In this document: in pieces, positions 1 to 15,000 of the stretch
Position numbering within the stretch: position 1 is the stretch's first letter
Layout of the letters: each line of letters opens with the position of its first letter
Assembly: GCF_001625015.1 (NCBI RefSeq)
Contig: NZ_LVWJ02000014.1
Location: 372,001 to 436,000 of the forward strand
Direction: 5' to 3'
Length of the DNA: 64,000 nt
Source: Lewinella sp. 4G2
GTDB taxonomy: Bacteria; Bacteroidota; Bacteroidia; Chitinophagales; Saprospiraceae
Notes under the pieces: generated by a model
What the model was told of the DNA's origin: nothing
The model's database searches: none
What the model saw: only the letters and a program-made list of their open reading frames with translations
Translations under genes and position numbers: made by a program

Positions 1-3000
1 CGAAGGTTACCGATTGGTCATCTCCTTCGCTATCATTGTCATTGTCGAGTACATTACCGTTGACGGGAGTATCCGCAGGTACGGTTGCAACATCGTCAGA
101 AGCGAACGTAGAGTTCAAATCAGATTGAGGCGTGACGGTGATGGCGAGGTTCGCTTCATCCGTTAGTACATCCTCATCTTCGATGGTGTAGTCCACGTTG
201 ACTTCACCCACAAATTCAGGAGACGGTACGTAGTCGTACGTACCATCCTGGTTGAGGGTAATCGTACCGGCGGGTACAATTGCGCCACCGAGGTTGGTAC
301 CGAATACCGGAGTTGCCGTTCCAACCGGGAGGGCATCATTCAGCATTCCGTCACCATCCGTATCCGCCAAGGCGGAGATAACGGTGAGGTCCTGACCTTC
401 CGGATCGTAGTCGTTAGAAGCAATAACGCTTCCGCCAACGGGTGTTCCTTGCTCAGTCGTATTTACGTCATCGATTGCAACCGGAGGTTGTGGTTCAACC
501 GGGTCGTTACCAGCAGCCACTGTGATCATGAGCGTAGCCATGTTGGTCGCAGGCATGTCGTTGTCGTCAGTGATGGTGTAGCCACCGGCTACGTCACCCA
601 CGAATCCAGGCGCTGGCGTGTAAGTGTAAGTGCCGTCCTCATTAACGGTAATTGTACCGGCGGGCACGGTGTTACCATCCAGATCAGTACCGAATACAGG
701 AGTTTCGGTCATCAATGGTATAACGTTGTCCGGAACTCCATCACCATCCGTATCGGCGGTGAATTCGGTGACCGTTTGTACATCGCCTTCGCCATCGCTA
801 TCGTTGGTCAGGAGGTTGCCGCTGACGGGGGTCTCGAATGGTGTTTGATTCACATCATTATCCGCCATCGTGAGATTCACTGGAATCACGTCGATGGTTA
901 CCACCGTGGTGTCCTTGAACTCCTGATCGTCGCAGAGCACGATACAGAAAGTATCAACTCCTTCGTAGCCGGGGTTCGGGGTGTAATCTACACAGCCCGT
1001 CACGGGGTCGTAGTCAGAAACCATACCGTTCATTGCGTCTCCGCAAGTCACTGCACCAGTAATGTTACCTGGTAACTCAGTGGTATCCAAGCAAACAGTG
1101 ATGGTACTATCCACAAAGGTGACTACCGGGATGGTATCCGGTGGAGGCAGTACCGTTACCGTTACCGTAGTAGTATCCTTGAAGCCCATGTCGTCACAGA
1201 GCACGACACAGAATGTATCGAGACCTACAAATCCAGTGTTGGGGGTATAGTCAATACATCCAGTTACAGGATCATACATGGCGGTTGACCCATTTACTGC
1301 ATCACCACAACTCACGGCACCTGCGACAGCGCCCGGAATCATGGTAGTATCGAGACATACCGTGATGGTAGAATCTTTCTGTGTGATAACCGGAATAGTA
1401 TCCGGTGGAGGAATGACCATGATCTCAACGACGAAGGTGTCTTTGAAGCCCTGGTTGTCACAGAGGACCAAGCAGATTTCGTCGTTACCTACGAATCCAG
1501 CATCCGGCGTGTAGTCGATACATCCGGTGATTGGGTCGTAAGTGCCCGCCGTACCATCAGTAGGTAGGCCGCAGAATACTGCCCCGGTTACGTCTCCCGG
1601 CAGCATAGTAGTGTCCAGACAAACCGTGACCGTACTATCCATTGGGGTAACTACGGGTATAGTATCTACCGGCGGGGTAACCATTACTACGATAGTGGTG
1701 GTGTCTTTGAAGTCCATATCATCGCAGAGGACGATGCAGACGGTATCAAATCCGATGTACATGGGGTCGGGCTGATAATCTACACAACCGGTGAGCGGAT
1801 CGTAGGTAGCCGTTCCGTTGTCCGGATCATCGCAGAACACAGCACCGGTAATCATTCCTGGCAATTCCGTGGTATCGAGACAAACCGTCACGAGGCTATC
1901 CATTGGCGTAGTGACCATCAGGGTATCGGGAGTAAGTGGGATCATCGTTACGATGATCGTGGTATCCTTGAAGCCAAGATCATCACAAACAACCAGACAG
2001 ATGGTGTCAGAAACGCCACCTTCAGCTGGTGCCTGGTAGGTCACACAGCCAGTTGACTGATCGATGTTAGCAAACCCATTTTCGGGGCCTACTCCATCGC
2101 AGTAAGCAATACTGGTGAACGTTCCTGGCAGCATGCTGGTGTCCGCGCAGACCATGATGGTGCTATCCGGTGGAACGCTCAGCATGATCGTATCGGATTC
2201 CGTTTCTGGAATATTGACAAGTACGACTGTAGTGTCGGTGAAGCCGAGGGTATCGGTAACAACCAAGCAAACGGTATCCATCACTCCTTCCTCGGAGCTG
2301 GCGGTGTAGGTTACACAACCAGTAGCCTGATCGAGCACAGCCGTTCCGTTAACGGGCTCTTCGCAAAACTCAACACTGGCGTAAGGACCAGGGAGCATGC
2401 TGGTATCCGCACATACGGTTACCGTAGAATCCGGAGCCAGAAGAACCATTACGGTATCCGGGGTAGTTTCCGGGATGTTGACAACTACGATAGTAGAATC
2501 GGTGAAGCCAAGGGTATCGGTAACTACTAAGCATATGGTATCCATCACCCCTTCTTCAGGGCTCGTGGTGTAAGTAACACAGCCAGTAGCCTGATCGAGG
2601 ACGGCCGTACCGTTGGTTGGTTCTTCGCAGAACTCAACGCTGGCGTAGGGGCCAGGGAGCATAGACGTATCCGCACAAACCGTAACCGTGGAATCTGGTG
2701 GCAGCAGGAGCATGATTGTATCTGGCGTCGTTTCCGGCGTTTCGATCATGACGATCGTAGTATCCGTAAAGCCAAGCGTATCGGTGACGACCAGACAGAT
2801 CTCATCCGTGACGCCTTCGTCCGGCCCGGCGGTGTAGGTTACACAGCCCGTGGCCTGATCGAGAACAGCGGTACCGTTAGTTGGCTCTTCACAGAAGGCA
2901 ACGGACTCGTAAGGAGCGGAGAGCATAGTGGTATCGGCGCAAACCGTAACCATTTCACCCGGAGGCAGTAGAACGGAGATCGTATCGTTCTCATTCATTG

Positions 3001-6000
3001 GTACGGATACCTGAACGATCGTCGTATCGGTGAAGCCGAGGGTGTCGGTGACTACCAAACAGATCTCGTCCATTACGCCTTCGTCGGGGCCGGCCGTGTA
3101 GGTCACACAACCCGTGGCCTGATCGAGGACGGCGGTACCGTTGACTGGTTCTTCACAGAACGCGACACTTGCAAACGGAGCAGAGAGCATGGTCGTATCG
3201 GCACAGACCGTAACCATTTCACCAGGTGGGATAACGACAGGGATCGTGTCGTTCTCGTTCATTGGAACTTCGAAGATGATCCGGGTCGTATCCGTTACGC
3301 CCAGTGTATCCACCACGACGAGACAGATGGTATCCGAAGATCCTTCTTCGGAACTGGCCGTGTAGGTCACACAACCAGTCTCCTGGTCGAGGACCGCAGT
3401 TCCATTAACTGGCTCTTCGCAGAAAGCAACACTCTCGTAGGGAGCAGAGAGCATGGAGGTATCAGCACAAACGGTAACCATTGAATCTGGTGGCACAACT
3501 ACGAGAAGAGTGTCCGTTACTGTTTCTGGTACCATAATCTCAACGATAGTCGTGTCGGTGAAGCCGAGGGTGTCGGTTACCACCAAACAGATTGAATCCA
3601 TGACGTCGCCGTCAGGGCCAGCGGTGTAAGTGACGCAGCCAGTAGCCTGATCAAGAACGGCCGTACCGTTTACGGGCTCTTCACAGAAGGCAACGCTTTC
3701 GTATGGTGCAGCCAACATAGTAGTGTCGGCACAGACCGTGATCTCTCCATTTGGAGGTACGATGACAGGAATGGTATCATTCTCGTTCATTGGTACGGAG
3801 ACCTGGACGATCGTGGTGTCGGTGAAACCAAGCGTGTCGGTAACGACCAAGCAGATCTCATCCATGACGCCTTCGTCGGGACCTGCCGTGTAGGTTACGC
3901 AACCCGTAGCCTGATCGAGAACGGCGGTACCGTTGGTCGGCATTTCACAGAACTCGACACTTTCGTACGGAGCGGAGAGCATAGTGGTGTCGGCACAGAC
4001 AGTGACCATTTCGCCCGGAGGTACGACGACAGGAATGGTGTCATTCTCGTTCATTGGTACGGAGACCTGTACGATCGTGGTGTCGGTGAAACCGAGGGTG
4101 TCGGTAACTACTAAGCAGATCTCATCCATCACGCCTTCGTCGGGACCTGCCGTGTAGGTCACACAACCGGTAGCCTGGTCGAGGACAGCAGTGCCATTGG
4201 TAGGCATTTCGCAGAACTCAACGCTTTCGTAAGGTGCAGAGAGCATGGTGGTATCCGCACATACGGTAACCATTTCACCCGGAGGCACAACGACTGGAAT
4301 GGTATCATTCTCATTCATTGGTACGGAGACCTGTACGATGGTTGTATCGGTGAAGCCGAGGGTGTCAGTAACAACCAAGCAGATCTCATCCATCACGCCT
4401 TCGTCAGGACCAGCCGTGTAGGTGACACAACCCGTAGCCTGATCGAGGACGGCGGTACCGTTCGTCGGCATTTCGCAGAACTCAACGCTCTCATAAGGAG
4501 CTGAGAGCATCGTGGTGTCAGCGCAAACGGTCACCATTTCACCCGGAGGCACGACGACTGGAATCGTGTCGGTCTCGTTCATTGGTACGGAGACTTGGAC
4601 GATGGTTGTATCAGTGAAACCGAGCGTGTCGGTAACTACCAAGCAAATCTCATCCATTACGCCTTCGTCAGGTCCAGCTGTATAGGTAACACAACCCGTG
4701 GCCTGATCAAGAATGGCGGTGCCATTTGTAGGCATTTCACAGAACTCGACACTTTCGTAAGGTGCGGAGAGCATGGTGGTGTCCGCACAAACCGTCACCA
4801 TTTCGCCCGGAGGTACAACTACCGGAATAGTGTCGTTCTCATTCATTGGTACGGAGACCTGGACAATTGTGGTGTCGGTGAAACCGAGGGTATCGGTGAC
4901 AACCAGACAGATCTCATCCATAACGCCTTCGTCAGGACCGGCCGTGTAGGTGACACAACCCGTAGCCTGATCGAGAACAGCAGTGCCATTGGTAGGCATT
5001 TCGCAGAACTCAACACTTTCGTAAGGAGCAGAGAGCATGGTGGTGTCGGCACAAACCGTGACCATCTCACCTGGCGGTACGACTACCGGGATGGTGTCAT
5101 TCTCATTCATTGGCACGGAGACCTGAACGATCGTGGTGTCGGTGAAGCCGAGGGTATCGGTAACTACCAGGCAAATCTCGTCCATCACGCCTTCGTCGGG
5201 CCCGGCGGTATAGGTCACACAGCCAGTAGCCTGATCGAGAACCGCGGTACCGTTCGTCGGCATTTCGCAGAACTCAACGCTTTCGTAAGGTGCAGAAAGC
5301 ATAGTTGTATCCGCACAAACCGTGACCATTTCACCAGGAGGTACGACGACTGGAATCGTATCGGTCTCGTTCATCGGTACCGAGACCTGGACAATCGTGG
5401 TGTCGGTGAAACCGAGCGTATCGGTAACTACCAAGCAAATCTCATCCATGACGCCTTCGTCGGGGCCTGCGGTGTAGGTTACACAGCCAGTAGCCTGATC
5501 CAGAACCGCGGTGCCGTTGGTTGGCATTTCGCAGAATTCGACGCTTTCGTAGGGAGCGGAGAGCATGGTGGTATCAGCACATACTATTACCATCTCACCT
5601 GGAGGTACGACGACGGGGATAGTATCATTTTCGTTCATCGGTACGGAGACCTGAACGATCGTTGTGTCCGTGAAGCCGAGGGTATCGGTAACGACCAAGC
5701 AGATCTCATCCATGACGCCTTCATCAGAACCGGCCGTGTAGGTAACACAACCCGTAGCCTGATCGAGAACGGCTGTGCCGTTGGTTGGCATTTCACAGAA
5801 CTCAACACTTTCGTACGGAGCAGAGAGCATGGTGGTATCCGCACAGACAGTGACCATCTCACCCGGAGGTACGACGACTGGAATCGTGTCGTTCTCATTC
5901 ATTGGTACGGAGACCTGAACGATGGTGGTGTCGGTGAATCCGAGCGTGTCGGTGACGACCAAGCAGATCTCATCCATTACGCCTTCATCGGGGCCAGCTG

Positions 6001-9000
6001 TGTAAGTCACACAACCCGTAGCCTGATCGAGAACAGCAGTACCATTGGTAGGCATTTCGCAAAACTCAACGCTTTCGTAAGGAGCAGAGAGCATGGTGGT
6101 GTCCGCACAAACCGTGACCATTTCGCCCGGAGGTACGACTACGGGAATGGTATCATTCTCATTCATGGGTACGGAGACCTGAACGATTGTGGTGTCGGTG
6201 AAACCGAGGGTATCGGTAACCACTAAGCAAATCTCGTCCATCACGCCTTCGTCAGGACCGGCAGTGTAGGTAACACAACCCGTGGCCTGATCGAGAACGG
6301 CGGTACCGTTAGTAGGCATTTCGCAGAACTCAACGCTTTCGTAAGGTGCAGAGAGCATGGTGGTATCAGCACATACTGTTACCATCTCACCCGGAGGTAC
6401 GACGACGGGGATCGTATCATTCTCGTTCATTGGTACGGAGACCTGGACAATTGTGGTATCGGTGAAGCCTAGGGTATCGGTGACTACCAAACAGATTTCG
6501 TCCATCACCCCTTCGTCGGGACCAGCCGTGTACGTTACACAACCCGTAGCCTGATCCAGAACGGCGGTGCCGTTGGTTGGCATTTCACAGAACTCGACGC
6601 TCTCGTAAGGAGCAGAGAGCATGGTGGTATCAGCGCAGACGGTGACCATTTCACCCGGAGGTACAACCACTGGAATAGTGTCGTTCTCATTTTCGGGAAC
6701 TTCGAAGAATACGCGCGTGGTGTCCGTAATACCCAGCGTATCGGTTACTACCAGACAGATGGTATCCATGATACCTTCTTCAGGCCCGGCGGTATAAGTA
6801 ACACACCCCGTGGCCTGGTCAAGAACGGCGGTACCATTGGTAGGCATCTCACAGAATGCAACGCTTTCGTAAGGAGCGGAGAGCATACTGGTATCCGCGC
6901 AAACGGTGATCATCGAATCCGGAGGAAGGACCACCATTACCGTATCCGGCATGGTGGAAGGAATCATTACCTCCACAATGGTGGTATCCGTAAACCCTAA
7001 GGTATCAGTTACGACCAAGCAGATCATATCATCTACACCAGCATCAGGGCCTGCGGTGTACGTCACGCAACCAGTCATTTGGTCGAGGACGGCGGTGCCA
7101 TTGGTAGGCGTTTCACAGAAGGCTACGCTTTCGTAGGGAGCGGACAACATTGTTGTGTCGGCACACACCGTAACCATTCCGTTAGGAGGCACAATGACGG
7201 GGATGGTGTCATTTTCATTCATCGGCACTTCGATGAAGACCCTGGTGGTATCAGTGAATCCAAGAGTATCCGTTACCACGAGGCAGATGGTATCCATTAC
7301 TCCTTCATCCGGACCGGCAGTGTAGGTAACACAGCCAGTTGCCTGGTCTAGAACAGCCGTTCCGTTGGCAGGTTCCTCACAGAAGGCGACACTTTCGTAG
7401 GGTGCAAGTAACTCGGTTGTGTCTGCACATACAGTTACCATGTTATTTGGTGGAACGACCAACATAACGGTATCCGGCACCAGTGGTGGGACCACTTCAA
7501 TTGGGATGAAGAAGGTATCCTTTACCCCGAAAGTGTCACAGAGGACGACGCAGAATGAGTCGAGACCAGTGAATCCCATATTTGGTGTGTAGGTGATACA
7601 ACCGTCCTCATCCAATGCAGAGGTCATACCATTCTGCGCATCGCCACAGCTGGCGACTGATTCGATTGGCGCAAATAGTTCGGTAGTGTCGAGACATACG
7701 ACCACCATGCTATCCTGAGGGATAATTTGGGGGATAGTATCCGGTGGGAGGATTGGACACTCCGCATCGAGAACGATGGGATCTACGACCAGCGGACAAA
7801 CGCCATTGAAATTAGTTACTTCAACGTTGTAGGTGCCATTTTCCAGATCGGTGAATACACCGCTGGTTTGAGGCGTACCGCCATTGAGGGAGTACATCAA
7901 TGGAGCGACGCCGCCGGATGCAACGACGGTGATGGATCCATCATCGGTCGTACAGTCAGTAGGTTCTACGCCAGCTGCATTTACGAGCATTGGCATTGGG
8001 GGCATCATCAGCGTTACCGGAGTAGCTTGTTGAACGACACAGTTGCCCGCAACGCGTGAGATGGCAATGTTGTAGTCGCCGGCAGCCAGTCCTGGATAAG
8101 TTCTGGAGAAGACCCCAAATGGAGGCCCAGGAACCACGGAACCCGCCTGGAAGCTAGCGCCGCCATCGATGCTAAATTGTAGTGGCGCACCGGGGAAGGA
8201 ACCGTCGGGTTCCTCTTCGATGCTCGCGAAAATGGTAATGGAGCCAGTGCTACCGGCCATACAGTCCATGATGCTGTCTACCACCACGCTGTCAATCGTA
8301 GGTGCGGGTGGTGACTTCAGTAGGATCGGGTTGCCAGGAGCGGCAACCGGACAAGCATCCGCTGCGTCAGCAAAACCTGCGTTACGCACGAATACTTCGA
8401 AAGTACCTTCCGCCAACATGGTGAAGGTATTGGATGCCTGGTAGGTGGCACCACCGTCAATTGAATACTCGTAGGCGCCAAGGCCACCGCTCGCCGTAAT
8501 GGTAAGAGCACCCTCCGTCATGTCACACATGTCGGGGTTGGTGGGTGTTACTGCATCCACGGTTGGTAGTGGGTTTGTGGTTACCATCGTAGTTACCTCA
8601 CAGCCGTCCGCCGTAGTGAAGGTCACTACCTCACTTACGGGGGCGGTAGTCGTATTGTTACCGAGTGTAACGACGCCAGTCATTGCATCGATGGTTGAAC
8701 CGATGGTTGCGGTAATGGAGAAGGTGCCCATCTGGCCATTTGCCTCAGCGAGAGGAGCCAGCACGGTTCCGCTACAACCCAGGGTATCGGTGATGACTAG
8801 CTCTGGTGCGGCGAAGATGGTCAGTGCCACAGCGGTGCGACCACTCGTACAGCCGGTGACGTCGTCAACAGCTTCCGCGTAGAAGGTGTAGGTGCCGGGC
8901 ATCGTTTCGGTTGGCGTATAGCTCGTAGTGCTGCTGGCAACCTCAGTTCCACCGGTGGCGGCATCAAACCAATTGACGCTGGTTCCAGTGGCAGTCGTTA

Positions 9001-12000
9001 CCGTTAGGGCAGGGTTAGGCTGATCAGAGCAGACGGTTTGGTCACCATCTGAAACTGGGTCCGCAGGTAACGGATTAATCGTAATGTCGAGGGTGTCAGC
9101 ACCAACACACATAGTGGCGGGGTCCGTGAAGGTATAGATCACTGTTTCCGTGCCCGCACCCAGGGCAGCTGGATCAATCATGGTCACAACCGTACCATCG
9201 ATGGTAAATTCACCACCCGTTGGCATACCCATTAACGTTACGGCGGGGTCATCAGCACATAGTGCGCCCGGGTCCGTGATCGTCACCATTGGGATTGGTT
9301 GCGTCGTGACTTCGATGGTGTCAGCGCATACGTCCGTAGTGAAGATGATCATTTCGGTAACGGGATCCGTACCGGTATTTTGACCGAGGGTGATTTCACC
9401 CATTTCAGAAACGGTGGTACCGATTGAGCCCGTAACCGTGAATACACCCGTGCCGTCGTCACCAGCAATGGTAATGGGGCCGAGCATTTCACCGCTACAG
9501 CCAGTTGTATCGGCAAGAGTGAGCAGGACGGGGCAGATGGGGAAGCCGTAGTCTTCCACTTCACCGTTGATGAATGAACCGGTGAGGTCAGCCTCAGCGA
9601 GTGCTTCAACGGCCGCGCGGACACGGACGTAGACGGAGTCCGTCGTGATGCTGGCTGGTGCCGTTACCGTTACCGGCACGACGGTCAGACCATCGACGTT
9701 GGCGGAACCGGAGACGAAAGTCTCGGGTGTACCATCCAGATCAAAATCAAGCCATACGCCGTAGAATACTTCGTCGGCGACGTTGCTGTTCAGGGTGAGG
9801 TCAAAGGTGAAATCATTACCAGACGTAACCATCATTGGGAAGTTGCCGATACCGTCTTCGTCAGCGAGGCCGTCGTCATCATCACCCAAAGCATCATTGC
9901 TGTTGAGCTGGTTGTCTTCAAAGTCGATAATGGAGCCTAGCCAAACACCTCCGGGGTCGTTGGGAATACCTCCGGGTGCCTCGGCACAGTGGACGTGGTT
10001 TGCCGTACCGAATGGTTCGTAATCGGCGAAGTCGTTGAAGATTTCTACTGGTGCATCGTTACAGCGGGCACCGTCGTTACGGGTTAAGCCACCTATGGAT
10101 TGAGAAACAATTATGGTTTGCGTTTCGTCAACATCCAATGCGTTGATTGCTGTGGCAAACGGAATGCGGTAAATATCCCCCGTTAGGTTGCGGTAGATAT
10201 ACATATTACCATCGACATCGAAGTACTGACCGCCGTAAAGGTCGCTTCCATTACCCACCGGTACTCCACTCGGACCGAAGTCAGTGACAACGCCATTAGA
10301 TCTTTGAATTCGGTAGAGACGGCCGTTAGTGGCTACCCCCCAAATAAAACCTGTATAAGGCGCGAAGGAAGAGAAAGCGAAGTCAAAGAGCGCCCGGGGT
10401 ACGGACGGCACGATACTGTCTGTTAGTTGCAGGTAAGTTGGACTCGCCGGATCCACGTCTATTCGATAGATGACGCCACCACTGCTGGACTCGCTAATGT
10501 ACAGTTCGCCATTGAGCACATCACCGGCTGGGTAGGCACGTTTTGGCAGCCCCTCAATGAAGGGGGAGAGTGAGGTGACCCAGGTATTATTGGGTCCGGG
10601 TGACGAAATCGCTACCCTGTTCTGTTGGTCTACCGGGCGGGCAGTAATACCGTAGATCCTGCCGTCTATTTCATTATACCCGATGGCGTTAAGTTCGCCC
10701 TGGTAGTTGTCAACTTGGTCGGCAACCGTAGTTCCCTTTGCTAATTCAATCTCATTCCAAAGACTAGTTCCGCCCTGGACCATATAGGCCGTTCCGAGAC
10801 AGGGTACCATAATTTGGCAGGCAACCTGCCAGTCGGCATTTTGGAAGTCGGGCCCAGCGGAGGTAGAAGCTAATGGTTCACCGCCACCCAATACCGGCAC
10901 GCCGTTAGCGTCGACGTCCGTCATAGCGTCGAACACTAGGGTAGAATCGGCGGGGTTGAAGCCGTTGTCCATATCAATACCGGCAAAACCTGCTTCCAAT
11001 GCGTCGGGGCAACCGTCGCCATCGGAGTCTAGGTCACAGAAATCTGGGATACCGTCCATATCGGTATCGAGATCCATAAATCCACAAGCACTAATCGTGA
11101 ACTGGTGCTCATCGGTTTGAGTCGCTGCGGAACCGTTATCAATGTAAGTGTAAGTGATCGTTGTTAAACCGGCAGGGTCAGTTGCCATGATGGCAATTGT
11201 ACCAAACCCGTCGCGCGCCTCGTCGTCGATGGTGTTAGGACTAGAGTCTTCCAGGATTCTATTTGCCAGGACTAATTCAGTGCCACCGCTGAGTAGCGTC
11301 TCGGTGTGGTCCGTTCCGGTGAACTGAATACGACTGTAGTCCAGACCACGAATCTGTAAGGCGACATCTTTGACGGGTTGGTCAAATGTGATGACCACGT
11401 CAATAAAGTCGTTGTTTCTGTTATTGAGGTCGGTGTTCATTACAATTACACCAGCATCGTCAGTTGCTGGGGAATAGATGTCTGAGTTAGCGAAGAAAGT
11501 ACCGGGAGGGAATAGACGCATCCCCTGGTTAGCACCTACGCCACTATCACCCAAGCTACCACCGGACCGTTCGCTCATTGTAATAGTAAACGGTACATCC
11601 GAAACGGTACCGCCAGTAGCCGTTAGGGTTGGTCCACGGGGATTAGCGATGGTGTAGTTCGAGAGATCAGCGTAAAGAGGTACTGAACAAGTTTCGAGGC
11701 TATCCAGGATACCATCATTGTCATTATCCAGGTCAACGATATCTGGCACCCCATCTTCGTCCTTATCATCACAAGCGTCCGTATTATCGGGGTCACGGGA
11801 TGCGCCGGAGTCCATATAATCGATCATGCCGTCACCGTCGGTATCGGCCACTACGGGGATACCGTTGGGTTGTACGCCACCGGTCAGGGTTGAATCGACA
11901 GGGTTGAAACCATTTAGTGCGCTGACGCCAGCGATGCCTGCTTCCAGCGCATCGGGGCAGCCGTCGCCGTCAGAGTCCGTATCGCACTCGTCGGAAATGC

Positions 12001-15000
12001 CGTCGTTATCAAAATCACAGTTGGGGTCGATGTATGCGCTTAGAAAAGCGCCTGCGGGCTCGATACAGGTGTAGGTGCCATCTTGGCCTAAGTCACCCGT
12101 GTTACCATCACCGAAGGCACCGGCCTTATTGTGACCAACGTTACAGAAGTTCAACCCTTCCTGAGTAAGCGGGGTGATGTGACCGCCATTTTCAATTGTG
12201 AAAATCACAAGACCTTCCGAGCCACGAGGTACCTGAGGCACGTTGATAGTTGCTCCACCTACGGCACCAATTTGCTCCCGATTATTGGAGCCAACGCTGA
12301 GGACTCGGCCACCGGTGCGAAGCACAGATGCGGAAGGAAATAGTAGATCATTATCAAGAGCGGAAACATATACAACATCGTCAAGATCAGCCGCCCCAGT
12401 TTCGTCGAGCATATTGTCCCATTCAGGGAAGTCTGCGAACGCCCCCAGGCCAAGTTGACCATCATCGCTTTCACCCATCACGTAAACCTTGCCGTCGGAG
12501 CCCAGAATATAGTAGCTGGTGCCGTTCGCTGCTGATGGGTTGATTCCGGTAGCATCGCCAGAAATAGCAATCTGGGATAGCTCTACTCCAGCGGGCAGCG
12601 GGTTTACCATTAATGTAGGGAGCAGACGCTCCATTACTGGAGAGCCATCTCCCAGGAAGGTGGCGGAACCCCAAGTGTAAAGTTGACCACTTGCTCCTAC
12701 GGCAAAAACGTTGCCGTAATACGTACGTGCCATCGTAATAGGTTCCGGTAGGACTGGTGTGTGCCATACGGCGTCGTTGCTAGTAGAACCATCTCCGTAC
12801 ACTTCATCCGCAATACCAATGGTCCTCATGGATCCATCGTTCAGAATCATGATAAAGGACTCAGTACCAGCCAAGATCTTCTTGACGTCCGTTGGGGCTA
12901 CCCCAGGAGGCATAGCGATCTGTTGAAAGTTGCGGCTGGAAGTCAGGCTATTGTCAATGACAATACCTTCAATACCCCAAGCATAGAGACCATCAGTACT
13001 CAAGAGGAAGTACTGCGTACGTTCTTGTGATTTACCTCCCACCGTAGCGACTATCGGGTCGCCGGTATAGTTGTATCCGTTTGCCGGAGTAATTAGAGTT
13101 GGTATGCCCTGGTCAGCACCAGTAGGACTACTCTGGTCGCCAAAGGCCGCATAGCCTTCCGGAGTTTCCGCGAGTACACCGTGGAAAACGGCTTGGAGCA
13201 GGTCAAGACCGTAGCCGTTAGAATTGGTGAAGTTGAAGAGCAGCGCCCCACACTCCTCCGTATCAGGAATACCGTCATTATCGTCATCCAAGTCGTTCTG
13301 ATCTGGCACCCCATCCATATCCTTGTCGATACAGGGGCCGGGATTAGTGACCGTTACCGTTGCCATGCAGGATAGGTTGGTCGGGTCCGTGATCATGATC
13401 GCAAGATCGTTCACGTCTCTGACGGCGGGGATGGTGATGACGTTATCCTGGCCGTAGGCGAGTCCGGTGGTATCAACGGCGCCGCTGATGTTGAACGTAG
13501 GTCCGCTCAATTCAGAATCCGCGGTAACGTTGATCGTAAAGGTGAAATCACCACTCGGGCTCATACAAGTAGCGTCGACGCTTGCTGGTGCAGAGATCGT
13601 ACAGAGACACGCGAGGGCAAACTGGGTATCATCGTTTGCGGACTCAAGCGCAGCAAAAGTTACCGTAGGTGCCGTGTTGGGGACGCCCGTAGTGGCATTA
13701 ATACCACCGTTGGGGACGAAGTAAGTGATACCATCTACCTCGACCTCCATGATATCGGTACGCTCGAGGTCGGGGTTGTATTCTAAGGCGTCCGGGCAAC
13801 CATCATTATCTGAATCAGTATCGCAGATGTTAGGGATGCCATCGCCATCCGTATCACAGGGCAAGGACGTAATATTGAAGAAGACTTCCTGAACGGCCAG
13901 GTTACGGACAATCCGTCCGCTTATTCCTTGAATCCGGTAACTAGTGTATTCCGTAGAATTCGTGAACGAAAAGTTCGTGGCGGGGCTGGTACCAGACACG
14001 ACTCCCGTCTGTCCCGTAACTGGGTTGATATCATCCGTTAGTGGCACCCAAGTCATTCCGTCCAACGATCCCTCAATGCGGACTATCTGAGTATTGACCG
14101 TATTGAAAATACCGTTCGCAGTCTGGTCCTTCAACTCAATGGCATCAATCGCCGTCGGTACTGGAAGATCAAATTGGAAGATTGTTGCATCACTGTAGGT
14201 TACACTGGAAGAAAAGGAGAACGTGTTGGCGGGGAGACTATCAACGACCGCCTGAATGTTTCTCGTACCAAAGGGCAATTCGGAGGTCACAGTGATATCA
14301 CTCGCGGGGTATCTACAAGCAAACAATTCATCGGCATCGGTTACCCCATCGTTGTCATCATCATCGTCGCAATCGTCAGCGACGCCGTCGCCGTCTTTGT
14401 CCTGGCAACTGTCCGTATCATCCAGATCGACCAGCATGTCAAAGTCATTGTCAACGCCGTCGCAGCAATCTTCCTCACAGGACTGGCCGTCGCTACACGT
14501 ATTATCAACGGGCGTGTAGTTCACACCACCGGCACCGTCGGATACGGCCATGGGAATACCGAAGGCATCCACCATCGCGGCGTTGAAGGAAGAATCGGCG
14601 TAGGTTACTGAGTTAGCGGAGGTGTACGTGTCTTCAACTACGAAGCCCTGGAAGCCAGATTCGATGGCGTCCGGGCAGCCGTCGCCGTCGGAATCTAGGT
14701 CACAGCTGTTAGCAATACCGTCTCCATCACAATCACAGGGAACTGCCATGGTGCCGAAGTTTACGGAGGTTCTATCCGGAGCTCTTCGGGATCCTGCATT
14801 GTCCGAAATACGGTCGATGTTTGCAGTAACCGAGGTGAAGGTTCCGTTTAGCTGAATTACACCGACGGCACCACGGTTAGCACCACCTGCCTGGGCAGCA
14901 TCCGTACAGGTGAAGAAATCGTTGTTTGTAGTTTCGTTAGAAGCTGCATTGAGCCTGCCCACTAGTAATCCATCTACAGCAAGGTTGCCGTTTCCGCTTA

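Noticed and set aside
4595..6226. 543-codon open frame on the plus strand
   Set aside because: It is the antisense of the 88-residue repeat array. Its own repeat period is exactly 264 bp and it shows no protein-family pattern; the real frame is on the minus strand.
12131..12767. Several overlapping short frames on both strands
   Set aside because: They lie inside the RCC1-like part of the giant adhesin and have no start context or conserved content.
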